Both the position numbers and the translations under genes were made by a program. The notes under the pieces are model-generated. The model was not told the DNA's origin. It was given only the letters and a program-made list of their open reading frames with translations, and searched no databases. Below, one piece after another: positions 33,002 to 42,329 of a DNA stretch of 50,000 nt (position 1 is its first letter; the number at the start of each line of letters is the position of its first letter). Origin of the DNA: Halisarca cf. caerulea (Eukaryota > Porifera > Demospongiae > Chondrillida > Halisarcidae); the NCBI GenBank assembly GCA_963170055.1, contig CAUJGJ010000397.1, forward strand, positions 8,749,301 through 8,799,300, given 5' to 3'.

Positions 33002-33383
33002 GTAATATATACATTCATTGAATGTCTTATTGTGTACTTTATGGGGGAAGCTACAGACAGCCCTTTTATACAATTCCATGATGCATTGTTATATCATGTT
33101 GAGTGAAAATTCAAAGAAATGATCTGGCAAGATGTGAGGGATTCTAGAATAAACATGGGGACTTAATTTAAAGACTTAACAAATTGCATACAATAGTTCC
33201 ACAGCAATGCTCCCGCAGGCGGTTATCCAATCTTTACACCTCTGTGCTCGGAAGATGACTTGAGGGGCATGCAGAAATATATGTAGCAACCTAACTTATA
33301 GCTTATGAGCTGCTTTATCAAGCATTGCTTGCACTTGCTGCTTGTACATGCATATGCATGTGTGTACATGTGTCCATCAGTAC

Positions 33384-33386
33384 ATA

Positions 33387-33433
<47 letters not shown>
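33384..33433. repeat. GT microsatellite
   Basis: About 25 GT repeats. Confidence 0.95.
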
Positions 33434-33436
<3 letters not shown>

Positions 33437-33554
33437 ACTAGATATAAGGTTTTCACCTGCGTGATGAACTAGGGTAAAAGACAGTCGAATTATAAGGCCA
33501 TCTTTTCACCTAGTATAGTATGATAATTATACATTATGTATGTATATATAATTA

Positions 33555-33556
<2 letters not shown>

Positions 33557-33631
<75 letters not shown>
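33557..33631. repeat. TA microsatellite
   Basis: Long alternating TA tract, nearly uninterrupted. Confidence 0.95.
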
Positions 33632-33634
<3 letters not shown>

Positions 33635-33686
33635 GCATGATACAATCCAAGGTATACACTATTTCAAACTCATAATTTCTATCTTT

Positions 33687-33743
33687 AAGGCGGCCCTATA
33701 TAGTTTTTACCTTCACCGGAAGTGTCCGGAACGTCCGGAACGA

Positions 33744-33782
<39 letters not shown>

Positions 33783-33974
33783 GTCAAAAACATGGCGGAC
33801 ACAAAGTCGAAACGTAATCTTTCGGCTATATTTCGGTAATATTCATTCGTTCGCCTCTGATTTTATCAGCGAAGAGTATTTTCAACCAGAAGAGTTCTTC
33901 GAAGATGATTTCCAAGCGATTCGAGTTTCCAGGGCCGTGGGCGGCCCACGAGTTTTTTAAACTTGAATCGCTTG
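33687..33974 (+). mobile_element. Hairpin-ended element Z, copy 1
   Basis: From AAGGCGGCCCTATATAG through a CCGGAAGTGTCCGGAACG block, a TA tract, ACATGGCGGACACAAAG and a terminal hairpin (AAGCGATTCGAGTTT paired with AAACTTGAATCGCTTG). TTT flanks both sides. The outer arm of the first hairpin is missing compared with copy 2 (41693-42028). Confidence 0.7.
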
Positions 33975-34080
33975 TTTTGACTATAATTATATAATCAATG
34001 GTGTACTTTTCAATTGGCATCCTTTGACTTGTATGGTTCTGCCATCCATGTAGGATTGTCCTTCACTTATCAATGTGCTT

Positions 34081-34195
34081 AATGTTGTGTGATTAGTATG
34101 TTGTGTGATCAGTATGTAATGTTGTGTGATTAGTATGTTGTGTGATTAGTATGTAATGTTGTGTGATTAGTATGTAATGTATGTGGTTAGTATGT
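34081..34195 (+). repeat. GTGTGATTAGTATGTAATGTT minisatellite
   Basis: Several degenerate copies of TGTTGTGTGATTAGTATG just upstream of the gypsy gag region. It may lie within a 5' LTR remnant: the tract begins TGTTGTG and a TTTGGCGACGAGG primer-site-like motif follows at 34310. Confidence 0.6.
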
Positions 34196-34337
34196 ATTCT
34201 TAGATTAGTTATTATTCATTATTATTATGTATCACGAATTGTATTACATGTGGATCCACGTGTTAGATTGAAGAATTGAAAAGATTGTACAACAGTACAA
34301 CGTTATATTTGGCGACGAGGATTACCACTGAAGTTGT

Positions 34338-35138
34338 TTGCCCATGGCTGTTCGTTTGGAAGTTCACCCCCTTCCACCCTTTGACCTGACAAGTGATCCG
34401 ACGTCCGTTGACCAGCGCTGGAAGACGTGGTCGAAACGTTTTGAGACGTATCTAGTGGCTCTTAACATTACAGAGGACAAGCAGAAACGTGCTTTGCTTT
34501 TGTATCAAGCGGGACAAGCCACGCAAGAAATTTTTGAAACGCTACAAGACACGGGTGATACTTATGAAGCAGCCAAAACCAAGTTGGATTCGTATTTCGC
34601 CCCGAAGAAGAACGTAGATTATAAAATTTTCCAATTTCGTCAAGCTGCCCAGAAACCTGGAGAAACTGTCGATCAATTTTCAACTCGTCTTCGTAAGTTA
34701 GCAGCTACATGTGAGTTTTACGATTCTGAGAAAGAAATTAAGTCAGCTATCATCCTAAATTGTCTTTCAAAACGTTTGAGGTGATTTGCATTACGAGAGG
34801 AGAATCTCACACTCGATCAATTGCTGTCCAAGGCTCGCAGTCTAGAAGCTAGTGAACAACAAGCCTCAGGTATGGAACAGAGTTTGCAACAAACCACTGA
34901 AGCAGTCAACAACCTTCACATCAAACGTAAGTCGCAACCTCAACCTTCAAAACCAAAAAAGTGGACAAAACCACAACAGAAGCCTCCACACGCTTCACAA
35001 GCATCACAATGTCATCAATGTGGTCGCGCATGGCCACACACACAGGGTCCGTGCCCTGCAAAAGGAAAAACATGCAACAAGTGTGGAAAACCGAATCATT
35101 TTAGTAACGTATGTTACACTAATAAACAGTCACGTTAA
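34338..35138 (+). pseudogene. Gypsy gag
   Basis: One frame from the ATG at 34338 to TAA at 35136 holds an LTR-type gag domain (WKTWSKRFETYL, then DKQKRALLLYQAG) and two zinc knuckles near 35008-35120 (CHQCGRAWPH and CNKCGKPNHFSNVC). An in-frame TGA at 34782 follows LSKRLR and breaks the frame. Confidence 0.75.
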
Positions 35139-36334
35139 ATGCCAGCTAAACACTCATTACCACAAGGATTTCAGGCAAGAACCCAAATGGGCGCAACCAA
35201 GATTCACATGACAACCCACGACAGTAGTGAAAGTGAATCCAATGATGAATATGTGTTCACAATCAGTGCACTACTGGGATCATCTGTTCCCATGGCTGAT
35301 GTCGAGATTAATGGTTGCAAAGTCAAAGTGCTGATTGATACAGGTGCATCTGCAGATGTCATAGATGAAACCGTTTTTGCAATCATACAAGGCCAGCAGC
35401 AGACTCATCTACAACAAGATGGAAGTAAGATTTTTGCATACGGAGCTCAGACCAAGCTTGCTGTTATTGGCAAATTTGATGCCACAGTGTGTGCAAATGA
35501 CAAAAAGACGTCATCCACTTTTCACGTTCTGAAGGGAAATCATGGCTCTCTTCTGAGTTATGGCACTGCACATGCACTAGGTCTTGTCAACATCGAAGTC
35601 AACAAAATAGCCATTGCACCAGTTGAGCCCCACCTGAAGCAACAGTATCCGAATGTTTTCGACGGTATTGGCAAGAAGTCAAGTTACACATCGACGAAAG
35701 TGTCACACCAGTTGCACAACCTGCACGCCGCATCCCTTTTCATTTACGGAAGAAAGTTTCACAAGAGCTCAAAAGGTTGGAACAAGAAGACATCATTGAG
35801 AAGGTAGAAGGCCCCACTCCCTGGATCTCTTCATTGGTAGCAATCCCCAAAAAGAATGGAGATGTCCATTTGTGCGTCGACATGCGTTTACCAAATGCAG
35901 CAATTCAGAGAGAAAGGCATCCAACACCAACTATCGATGATTTAGTTGATACGTTAAATGGAGCAACTGTATTACCAAATGCAGCAATTCAGAGAGAAAG
36001 GCATCCAACACCAACTATCGATGATTTAGTTGATACGTTAAATGGAGCAACTGTATTCTCCAAATTAGATCTTCGCTCTAGTTATCATCAGTTATTGTTA
36101 GCCCCCGAGAGTCGATATATTACCACCTTTGCTGCGCATGAAGGCCTCAGGCGCTACACTAGATTGAATTTCGGTACTACATCAGCAAGTGAAATTTTCC
36201 AAAATGCCACTCATGAGCAGATCCATGATATCAGGGGATCACTGAACATCAGTGATGACATCATCATTTTTGGAAAAACCCAGCAAGAGCATGACGAAGC
36301 ACTACATGTAGTGTACAACGCTTCAATTCAGTAG
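35139..36334 (+). pseudogene. Gypsy protease and reverse transcriptase, with internal duplication
   Basis: It follows gag in the same frame after a single TAA (TAAATG). Protease active site LIDTGASADVID is near 35333. A frame change near 35680-35780 leads into the reverse transcriptase (KLDLRSSYHQ near 36061, and ISDDIII, the YxDD-box equivalent, near 36250). A perfect 84-base in-frame duplication (35888-35971 and 35972-36055) repeats 28 residues before the KLDL motif. A stop at 36332 and a further frame change precede RNase H. Confidence 0.8.
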
Positions 36335-36498
36335 GACTTACCCTGAGAGAAGACAAATGCGAGCTGAACAAAAAGTCAATCACTTTCTTCGGCTTTGTAT
36401 TTTCTGGCGAAGGAGTATCTCCAGACCCAGAGAAGGTCAAAGCAATCCATGATGCACAACCTCCATCATCAGCTAGTGAAGTTCGTAGCTTCCTAGGG

Positions 36499-36833
36499 AT
36501 GGCAACGTATTGTGCGAAATTTATTCCCAAGTTCAGTGATGTAACGAAGCCTCTTCGAGATTTGACCAAAAAGTCAGTTCCATTCCATTGGGATGAAGAA
36601 CATCAACAAGCTTTTAAAACAGTTAAAGACCTCCTCACGAGTGAAACCTTCATGGCATATTTTGATCAGGCCAAAGAAACCCATCTAACAACCGATGCTT
36701 CGCCCTGGGGATTGTCTGCAATTCTTTCACAGAAAGCACCTGGACAACAAGAATGTTGAATTGTTGCATATGTGAGTCGCTCCCTTACCAGCGTGGAACA
36801 ACGCTACTCACAGACAGAGAAGTCACCTATAGC
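36499..36833 (+). pseudogene. Gypsy RNase H-like region
   Basis: Encodes FLGMATYCAKFIPKF-type connection sequence, then TTDASPWGLSAILSQ, an in-frame TGA at 36757-36759, and YVSRSLTSVEQRYSQTEK. After this motif the similarity to gypsy ends abruptly. Confidence 0.75.
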
Positions 36834-36837
36834 ATCA

Positions 36838-37284
36838 ACTCCTTGCTGTACCACATTAGAGACTGCTAATACCATTGAACCAAACACTGTACATGTAGTT
36901 ATGGGTCATGAGGAATTCGATACGGATGTTCAGTCCACCTATGAGTGGATGACCACTCATGGCAAGGCACTTTTTAGATTGCTTGGTTTTAATGAAAACC
37001 TTAAGATGTTTGACACAGTTCACTACAGATTAAGACAAAAGAAAAAGGCAAACTTGCCTCTTCCTGGAAATGATAAACATGCTCATTCTCAGCTTTTAGC
37101 TATGTTTCAAACTAAAGTGTCTGAAAGGTTGTCTCGGCTTAAAATAGAGCTACATGATGTAGAAGTGTCTTACTATAAGACCCATGGGTGTGATCCTAAA
37201 GCAGATGATGTTGATGTTTTGACTTTGTTGAAGAAACAGAGACTAGCAAAGAAATTATTAGCTGAGTGGCATGTTAACATTTGA
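36838..37284 (+). CDS. Unrecognised open frame continuing from the gypsy RNase H
   Basis: About 148 residues in frame with the preceding RNase H motif. The sequence is charged, probably helical, with Lys/Leu-rich stretches (KVSERLSRLKIELHDVEVSYY, then LLKKQRLAKKLLAEWH). No family recognised. It may be the last exon of another gene or repeat that the gypsy fragment now abuts. Confidence 0.3.
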   Translation, partial: TPCCTTLETANTIEPNTVHVVMGHEEFDTDVQSTYEWMTTHGKALFRLLGFNENLKMFDTVHYRLRQKKKANLPLPGNDKHAHSQLLAMFQTKVSERLSRLKIELHDVEVSYYKTHGCDPKADDVDVLTLLKKQRLAKKLLAEWHVNI

Positions 37285-37317
37285 ATTCCATGTTCATGTA
37301 TATGTATGTGACTTGAT

Positions 37318-37395
37318 TTTTGCCATGTTTGGTTGACATGGAATTTTTGCCATGTTTGGTTGACATGGACTTTAGCCATGTTTGGTTGACATGGG
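37318..37395 (+). repeat. Three tandem GCCATGTTTGGTTGACATGG units
   Basis: Three copies of about 26 bases, each containing the inverted pair CCATGT/ACATGG. Confidence 0.9.
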
Positions 37396-37589
37396 GCAGT
37401 CTAACCACTGTCTGCAGATTATTATTTTAAAATTAGCTAGCCTGCACTGATGAAGGCCAACAAGCCAGAAACAGTGGATTTCCATTTCATTGTGAAAATA
37501 TGTATTGCATGTTATATTTCCTTTCTGCTCACTCAGATCTTCAATATCCAGACTGGAACATTTTTTTACATGTACAGGCATCTTGTATT

Positions 37590-37647
<58 letters not shown>

Positions 37648-38449
37648 CACTTACGTATATGTACTTTCATTGATTCATACTTGTATACCCCACTTCTTGT
37701 ATCTTAGCATAGCTTCTGCCATGCAAGGATGAGTGTTACATGGCCAACATGGTTGCCCGACTGGACTACATTTGGATTCTACATCACTTAGTTTGAAAAG
37801 ACAGCTTCGTGAGTCTTGTCTACCCCGAGAGGTGCAAGAAGTTTACTTACACAACTTACATTATTGTTTTTTCTTAATATATATTCCATGTTATTATTCA
37901 TAATTTGCATGACATTGTGCTTATGCATGTATGACATTGTATATACTTTACTGTAATGCTATTTTCAATATTACTATATTTGGCTTTTATTTAATATATA
38001 ATATAAATGTCGACGTCTTCACTTCAATTATGCATGCTGAAATATAATTTGAATATAATATATATCCATTTTAAATAGTCCATCTTACATAAATTTTAAT
38101 TATTGAATCAAGTCATACGTATACATATTACAAACATATACATACAAATGTTACAAACATATACATACAAATATATACATACAAATATTGAATCAAGTCA
38201 TAATCAAATCATACGTACAGCTAAAATTTACAAAAAATAAAAATACATGCAAACTTTGTTCATATACACATACTACAATAGTGATGCACCTATGAAGAGG
38301 GGTAAAAGAATACTATATGCATAATGAAAGTATAAAACACAGTATAGTGTTGCAATTGCCTAATATACATTGTTGAGTCAAAGTGGATCATGAATAGCTA
38401 TAATTTTAGATGAATTAAAACTGAAAAGACTGTTACCAAGGTTACTTCT
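37396..38449. other. Mostly unassigned AT-rich stretch with a CA tract
   Basis: Contains a CA microsatellite at 37593-37646, local ACATACAAAT repeats near 38130-38190, and a CTGATGA..GAAAC motif near 37448-37475 (see findings). No gene recognised. Confidence 0.4.
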
Positions 38450-38496
38450 AATCGGACCTAGTTGTATATTCGATAAAATTACAACTAGGTCCGATT
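38450..38496. other. Perfect 17-base inverted repeat
   Basis: AATCGGACCTAGTTGTA (38450-38466) is exactly inverted at 38480-38496 with a 13-base loop. It lies 12 bases before the first in-frame ATG of the CCCH gene. Confidence 0.9.
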
Positions 38497-38507
38497 TCAT
38501 CCTTTAC

Positions 38508-38929
38508 ATGTCTATAAAAGCCAAAGTAAAAACGCATGCTATTATCAAAATGGCAGAGAAGATTACTATAATCATTGAGAACATGGCTAGCAATGCCATT
38601 ACAATTTCGAAGCCCCAAGAAACGAAGCCTAAAGGTAAAATACGAGGTAGAAGATGTGAGTTTAAGATAGCCGCTTACCTCTATCTCCAATCTTTCTTGT
38701 AGAATCGAAGAAGCGTCCTCATGACAACAGAAAAAGTCGCCTATGTCACTATCAAGACAAGTGCCGTTTCTCAGCAGAAGAATGTGAGTACCTGCACGTC
38801 GACCCGGAGCAGCTTGAAGGGAAGAAACGTCCATTCAAGACCTGCTTCCACCATCCAGGCTGTAAAAAAGAGAGATGCCGATTCGTTCACCTGAACAAAT
38901 CGCAAACTAAGAAAAAGAAGGGGGATTGA
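38508..38929 (+). CDS. Small two-exon CCCH zinc-finger protein
   Basis: Exon 1 ends at 38634 (donor GTAAAA) and exon 2 runs 38703-38929 after an acceptor with a pyrimidine-rich tract. The join is in frame: 117 residues from the ATG at 38508, or 103 from the ATG at 38550 (AAAATGG context), which I favour for initiation. Exon 2 encodes two Cys3His fingers: C-x5-C-x6-C-x3-H (CHYQDKCRFSAEECEYLH) and C-x5-C-x4-C-x3-H (CFHHPGCKKERCRFVH), between Lys/Arg-rich segments. CCCH proteins commonly bind RNA. An AATAAA lies at 38967. It sits inside the CACTA element, so it may be captured cargo, part of a further insertion, or a transposon gene. Confidence 0.65.
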
Positions 38930-39084
38930 AGGGGTGGTACTAGCAAAACGGCTTTTCTCAAAGCCAATAAAGATCCTAAGACTTAACCAACGTTGAGGCC
39001 ATTTTATTTTCTTTCGCGCGTCTTTTGATGATGTATAAATACGATTCACTTCAGCTGATCCACGCATCGTGACGTATGGTGATA

Positions 39085-39735
39085 CATTCCTTAAATTCCA
39101 GTACTCTGTCACCTAAAATCCCCGATCTCTGAGCCCGACTATAATGTCCCTGTGTAAATTGGACTCTTGTATATTCTCTCTGTTGTCTGCACGGTTTATT
39201 ACCCAATGACCACTTGATTTGTTGGCAAACATTTGTTTTAGCCTGCCAAACACTTTGCAAGCCAGCCGTATTTTCCAAATATATCCAGAAGGCAGATTTA
39301 TTACTATTAAAATTTGGTAGTTCTGTAGAATCCCTATTTGGCCTTGGTGTAGTCACACCCAATATGCACTTGCATGGTCATCTTGCTGATTGTATCAAAA
39401 CCTATGTTCCTATTTCATCTTTCTGGTTGTTTTCTTTTGAAAGATACAATGGGATTTTAGGTAAATTCACCACCAACAAACAAGTAATTCGAGTTAAAAA
39501 CTCGTGGGGGCTGCCGCCCCACGCACTCGAATCACTTGCAAAGCATTGGAGTGTAAGTGCACAGCTGAACATTCATTGAACATACTGTTTATTGTAACTG
39601 GACGATTGTTTTGAAAACAATTGCCATATTTGGCAATTGTTTTCAAAACAATTCCTATAACTCATTTCTGTATAAATTCATACTTCTCTATTACTATTAT
39701 ATAAATTCTCTATTATAAGACTTTTCTTCAAATCC

Positions 39736-39772
<37 letters not shown>

Positions 39773-40277
39773 GACGAGCGTTACACACTGGAAGTCCAAA
39801 TGAAAACAATATAGGGGCTGCCTGTGGCAGCCCCTAAAAATATTAAAGAGCAATTAATGCGCAAGTTTCTAGCAATTACTCGCGCAAAGTTCTCCCAAGC
39901 TGATTTAAAATCTTACTTACAGGTAAATCCTGACTTACTGCCCGGTATGGCTATTGAAGACTTAGCTTCACTGGAAAATGAGCATGTAGAGAGATTAATA
40001 TCCGTTGATTCATATATGGCTTCTACAGCACCCTTCTAAAAAATCAAATGGGGCACATCAGATTCCGATGTTTATCTTCCCAATAAGTGTTTGTTGGTTT
40101 CTCTTGACAGGGAAGAAGTTCAACTACTTGTTTCAGTTTATAAAACTCTTTCCAAATCTTTCTTTGTCTGCTGATGTACTACCAATTATGTGTAAAAAGT
40201 ATCCATATGTTCATATTGGATCTGAGCGATATGGCCAGCACAAATCTCATGAAAGGAGTTCTTATATACCTTTTCTT
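39085..40277 (+). pseudogene. CACTA transposase, C-terminal region, split by element Y
   Basis: From about 39085 the sequence encodes WTLVYSLCCLHGLLP, then GVVTPNMHLHGHLADCI and FWLFSFERYNGILG, the conserved C-terminal block of animal CACTA-like transposases (family knowledge, not searched). Element Y (39481-39835) interrupts the TTNK..IKEQLMRKF motif. Removing it and one AAA restores an open frame. A stop near 40037 and a frame change follow, then coding similarity continues to the pogo-like MITE. Confidence 0.65.
39481..39835 (-). mobile_element. Hairpin-ended element Y, copy 2
   Basis: A 355-base copy in reverse orientation, flanked by AAA at 39478-39480 and 39836-39838. It interrupts the CACTA transposase frame, which defines its borders exactly. 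Contains the 21-base perfect-stem hairpin (arms 39605-39625 and 39632-39652) and a TA tract near 39740-39769. Confidence 0.9.
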
Positions 40278-40280
40278 ATA

Positions 40281-40457
40281 TAGTCGAACCTCACTATAAT
40301 GAACCCTGGATACAATGAACACCCTGGTATAACGAACATAAACCTTAGAATGTACACCTATTTATTCTATGTAAATGAACCCTGATATAGTGAACACTCT
40401 GATATAGTGAACCTTTTCAGCGGTCCTGAGGGGGTTCATTATACTGAGGTTTGACTG
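40281..40457. mobile_element. pogo/Tigger-like MITE
   Basis: Ends TAGTCGAACCTCA and TGAGGTTTGACTG are inverted. TA flanks both sides, and ATATAGTGAAC / TATAATGAAC repeats fill the interior. Inserted within the CACTA transposase coding region. Confidence 0.85.
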
Positions 40458-40800
40458 TATTAGCATCATGGACAAATACTGATGGTAGCATCAACATTGA
40501 TTCATATAGTGCACATGTTGGCTTGATTCAACACTTTTTACATGATTCCAGCACAATTATAGGGTTGGCAAGTTCCCCAGTCACTTTAGACTCGACCTTC
40601 GCTATTGTGCAATGGTTCACATGTACACCTCGAGAAAGTCAAACTTTCCTTCCACTGCTGGTAGAGCTTTCTAGTGACAATATGATATCTGGTGGTCCTG
40701 CTACCTTCCCTCCTGTCAAACGTATTGCCAAAAGACTTACAGTTGGAATTGATCACACGAATAACCAGCATATTGCATCAAAAATTGGAATTCCTCTCAC
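40458..40800 (+). pseudogene. CACTA transposase, extreme C-terminal part
   Basis: After the MITE the frame LASWTNTDGSINIDSYSAHVGLIQHFL, then FAIVQWFTCTPRESQ and GPATFPPVKRI, follows the usual end of CACTA-like transposases (binding domain, then PASF.PVQRI). The stop is uncertain, and the frame past about 40780 looks non-coding. Confidence 0.55.
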
Positions 40801-40951
40801 AAGAAGGAATTTTGTATATTCATATCATTGCAACATTCCAGTACATTATAATATAACATTCATTTTTATTTGTCAAAAGAACATATGCATGCATGCCCAA
40901 ATGGATTATATGATATGTTATTATTCAATAATAACATGCATTACATTATAA

Positions 40952-41692
40952 TACAGTAACTATTTCTATTGTTGTGTTATAATAACATTATATCATTATT
41001 ATTATATGATTGCATGTTAATTTGATGTTATTGTAGCATGCAGTTGCATACAGTACTATATACATTGTTATACACGTGTGTTAAATTAAATATGATTTAA
41101 ACGTTAATTTTATATTATTACTGCAAATATTTTATTTATGCATGGCATAATGATTCTATAATTTTTAATTTACAGTGAAACTTGTTTATATGTAGTACGA
41201 AGGGGACACAAATTCAGTACTTATAATTATCAGAGGTACTTAAGTATATTATATATATCAGGGTTGCAAAGTGGTCTATGTACAAAAGTTTATTCACATG
41301 GGGACAGAATATAAGGCCTATAGGAGTAGTGTCTAGCTATCCAGAAATACAATATATTCTAATCCAGCTGCAGGTACTTACTAAGCAAGTTCCACGTAAT
41401 CAATTATAGATACATTTATCACCTTTACGTATTCTTATCAATTTTAAATTTATGTTCAAACTACATTTATGTTCTGCATTAAAGCTGAGCTGTCAAGTTT
41501 AAGGTTTTTGATGCTCTATAATGTGCTGGCCTAAAGTTATTAGTGCATATACTTCCATAATAGAGGCATTTTAAACTTTGTAAATCTGTAACATCACTTA
41601 TAGGTATATTTATCACCTTTGTGAACATCTTAAAGATATCTGATTTAAATTTAAGTTATATTTAATCGTTTGTAAAGTTATTAAAGTTATAA
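40952..41692. other. CACTA right subterminal region, non-coding
   Basis: AT-rich with several TTTAAATTTAAG / TTAAAGTT motifs near 41450-41690, similar in kind to the left end of the element. No gene recognised. Confidence 0.4.
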
Positions 41693-41901
41693 CAAGCGAT
41701 TCGAGTTTAAAAAACTCGTGGGCCGCCTACGGCCATGGAAACTCGAATCGCTTGGAAATCGTCGTTATTGACTAAAATAATACTACGAAGAACTCTTCTG
41801 GTCGAAAAGACTCTTCGCTGATAAAAGCAGGAGCAGACGAATAAATTTCACCGAAATATAGCCAAAAGATTACGTACCGACTTCGCGTCCGCCATGTTGT
41901 T

Positions 41902-41958
<57 letters not shown>

Positions 41959-42028
41959 ACATCATTACGGACGTTCCGGACACTTCCGGTGAAAGTAAAA
42001 ACAATATAGGGCCGCCTTCTGGAGGCCC
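41693..42028 (-). mobile_element. Hairpin-ended element Z, copy 2
   Basis: Reverse orientation. The terminal hairpin (CAAGCGATTCGAGTTT ... AAACTCGAATCGCTTG) is at 41693-41756, a long TA tract at 41905-41956, and the opposite GGGCC hairpin (GGGCCGCC..GGAGGCCC) at 42009-42028. It lies 14 bases inside the right CACTA end. Confidence 0.8.
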
Positions 42029-42235
42029 AAAAATTTCCAGTGATGTAAGATATTCACAAAGGTCCTTCCTTAGTTATATTATAGCCAATTATTGAGTTAT
42101 TGAGTTTGTATTATTTGTGCCTGAAGAAGCCCATGAAGGGTGAAACGTTGCACTGTTAAATAATCTGTGAAGAGAACTGTTGATTACAACTGATGAATTG
42201 TCATAGACGTGTTTAACAATAGTCCAACAAACTTT

Positions 42236-42239
<4 letters not shown>

Positions 42240-42282
<43 letters not shown>
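42240..42282. repeat. TA microsatellite
   Basis: Alternating TA tract, followed by AAGGCCTGAAGTATGTCCAC, a phrase also present in duplication unit X at 11452 and 26165. Confidence 0.9.
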
Positions 42283-42289
<7 letters not shown>

Positions 42290-42329
42290 GCCTGAAGTAT
42301 GTCCACTTCATATATATATATATATCAAA

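Larger units (their letters stand above)
34300..36837 (+). mobile_element. Gypsy-type retrotransposon remnant (gag-pol)
   Basis: The order is a primer-site-like TGGCGACGAGG, gag with two zinc knuckles, aspartic protease, reverse transcriptase and RNase H. Integrase and a 3' LTR were not found. Several stops and frame changes make it defective. It lies inside the CACTA element, between the first exon and the C-terminal part of the transposase. Confidence 0.8.
26221..42042 (+). mobile_element. CACTA (EnSpm)-like transposon with many nested insertions
   Basis: The left end is CACTGCAAA at 26221, the right end TTTCCAGTG at 42042. The 3-base flank ATG occurs on both sides (26218-26220 and 42043-42045), as expected for CACTA. 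Subterminal regions are rich in TTAAGTT/TTAAATTT motifs. It carries a divergent gene pair: an accessory gene (minus, 30590-32682) and a transposase (plus, 32717 onward, with its C-terminal part at 39085-40800). Nested insertions account for most of the 15.8 kb. Confidence 0.65.

Noticed and set aside
33558..33839. Frame with an Ile-Tyr repeat start
   Set aside because: Product of a TA microsatellite running into element Z.
38448..39112. Minus-strand frames opposite the CCCH gene
   Set aside because: The plus strand has an in-frame spliced gene with two zinc fingers; the minus frames show no motif.
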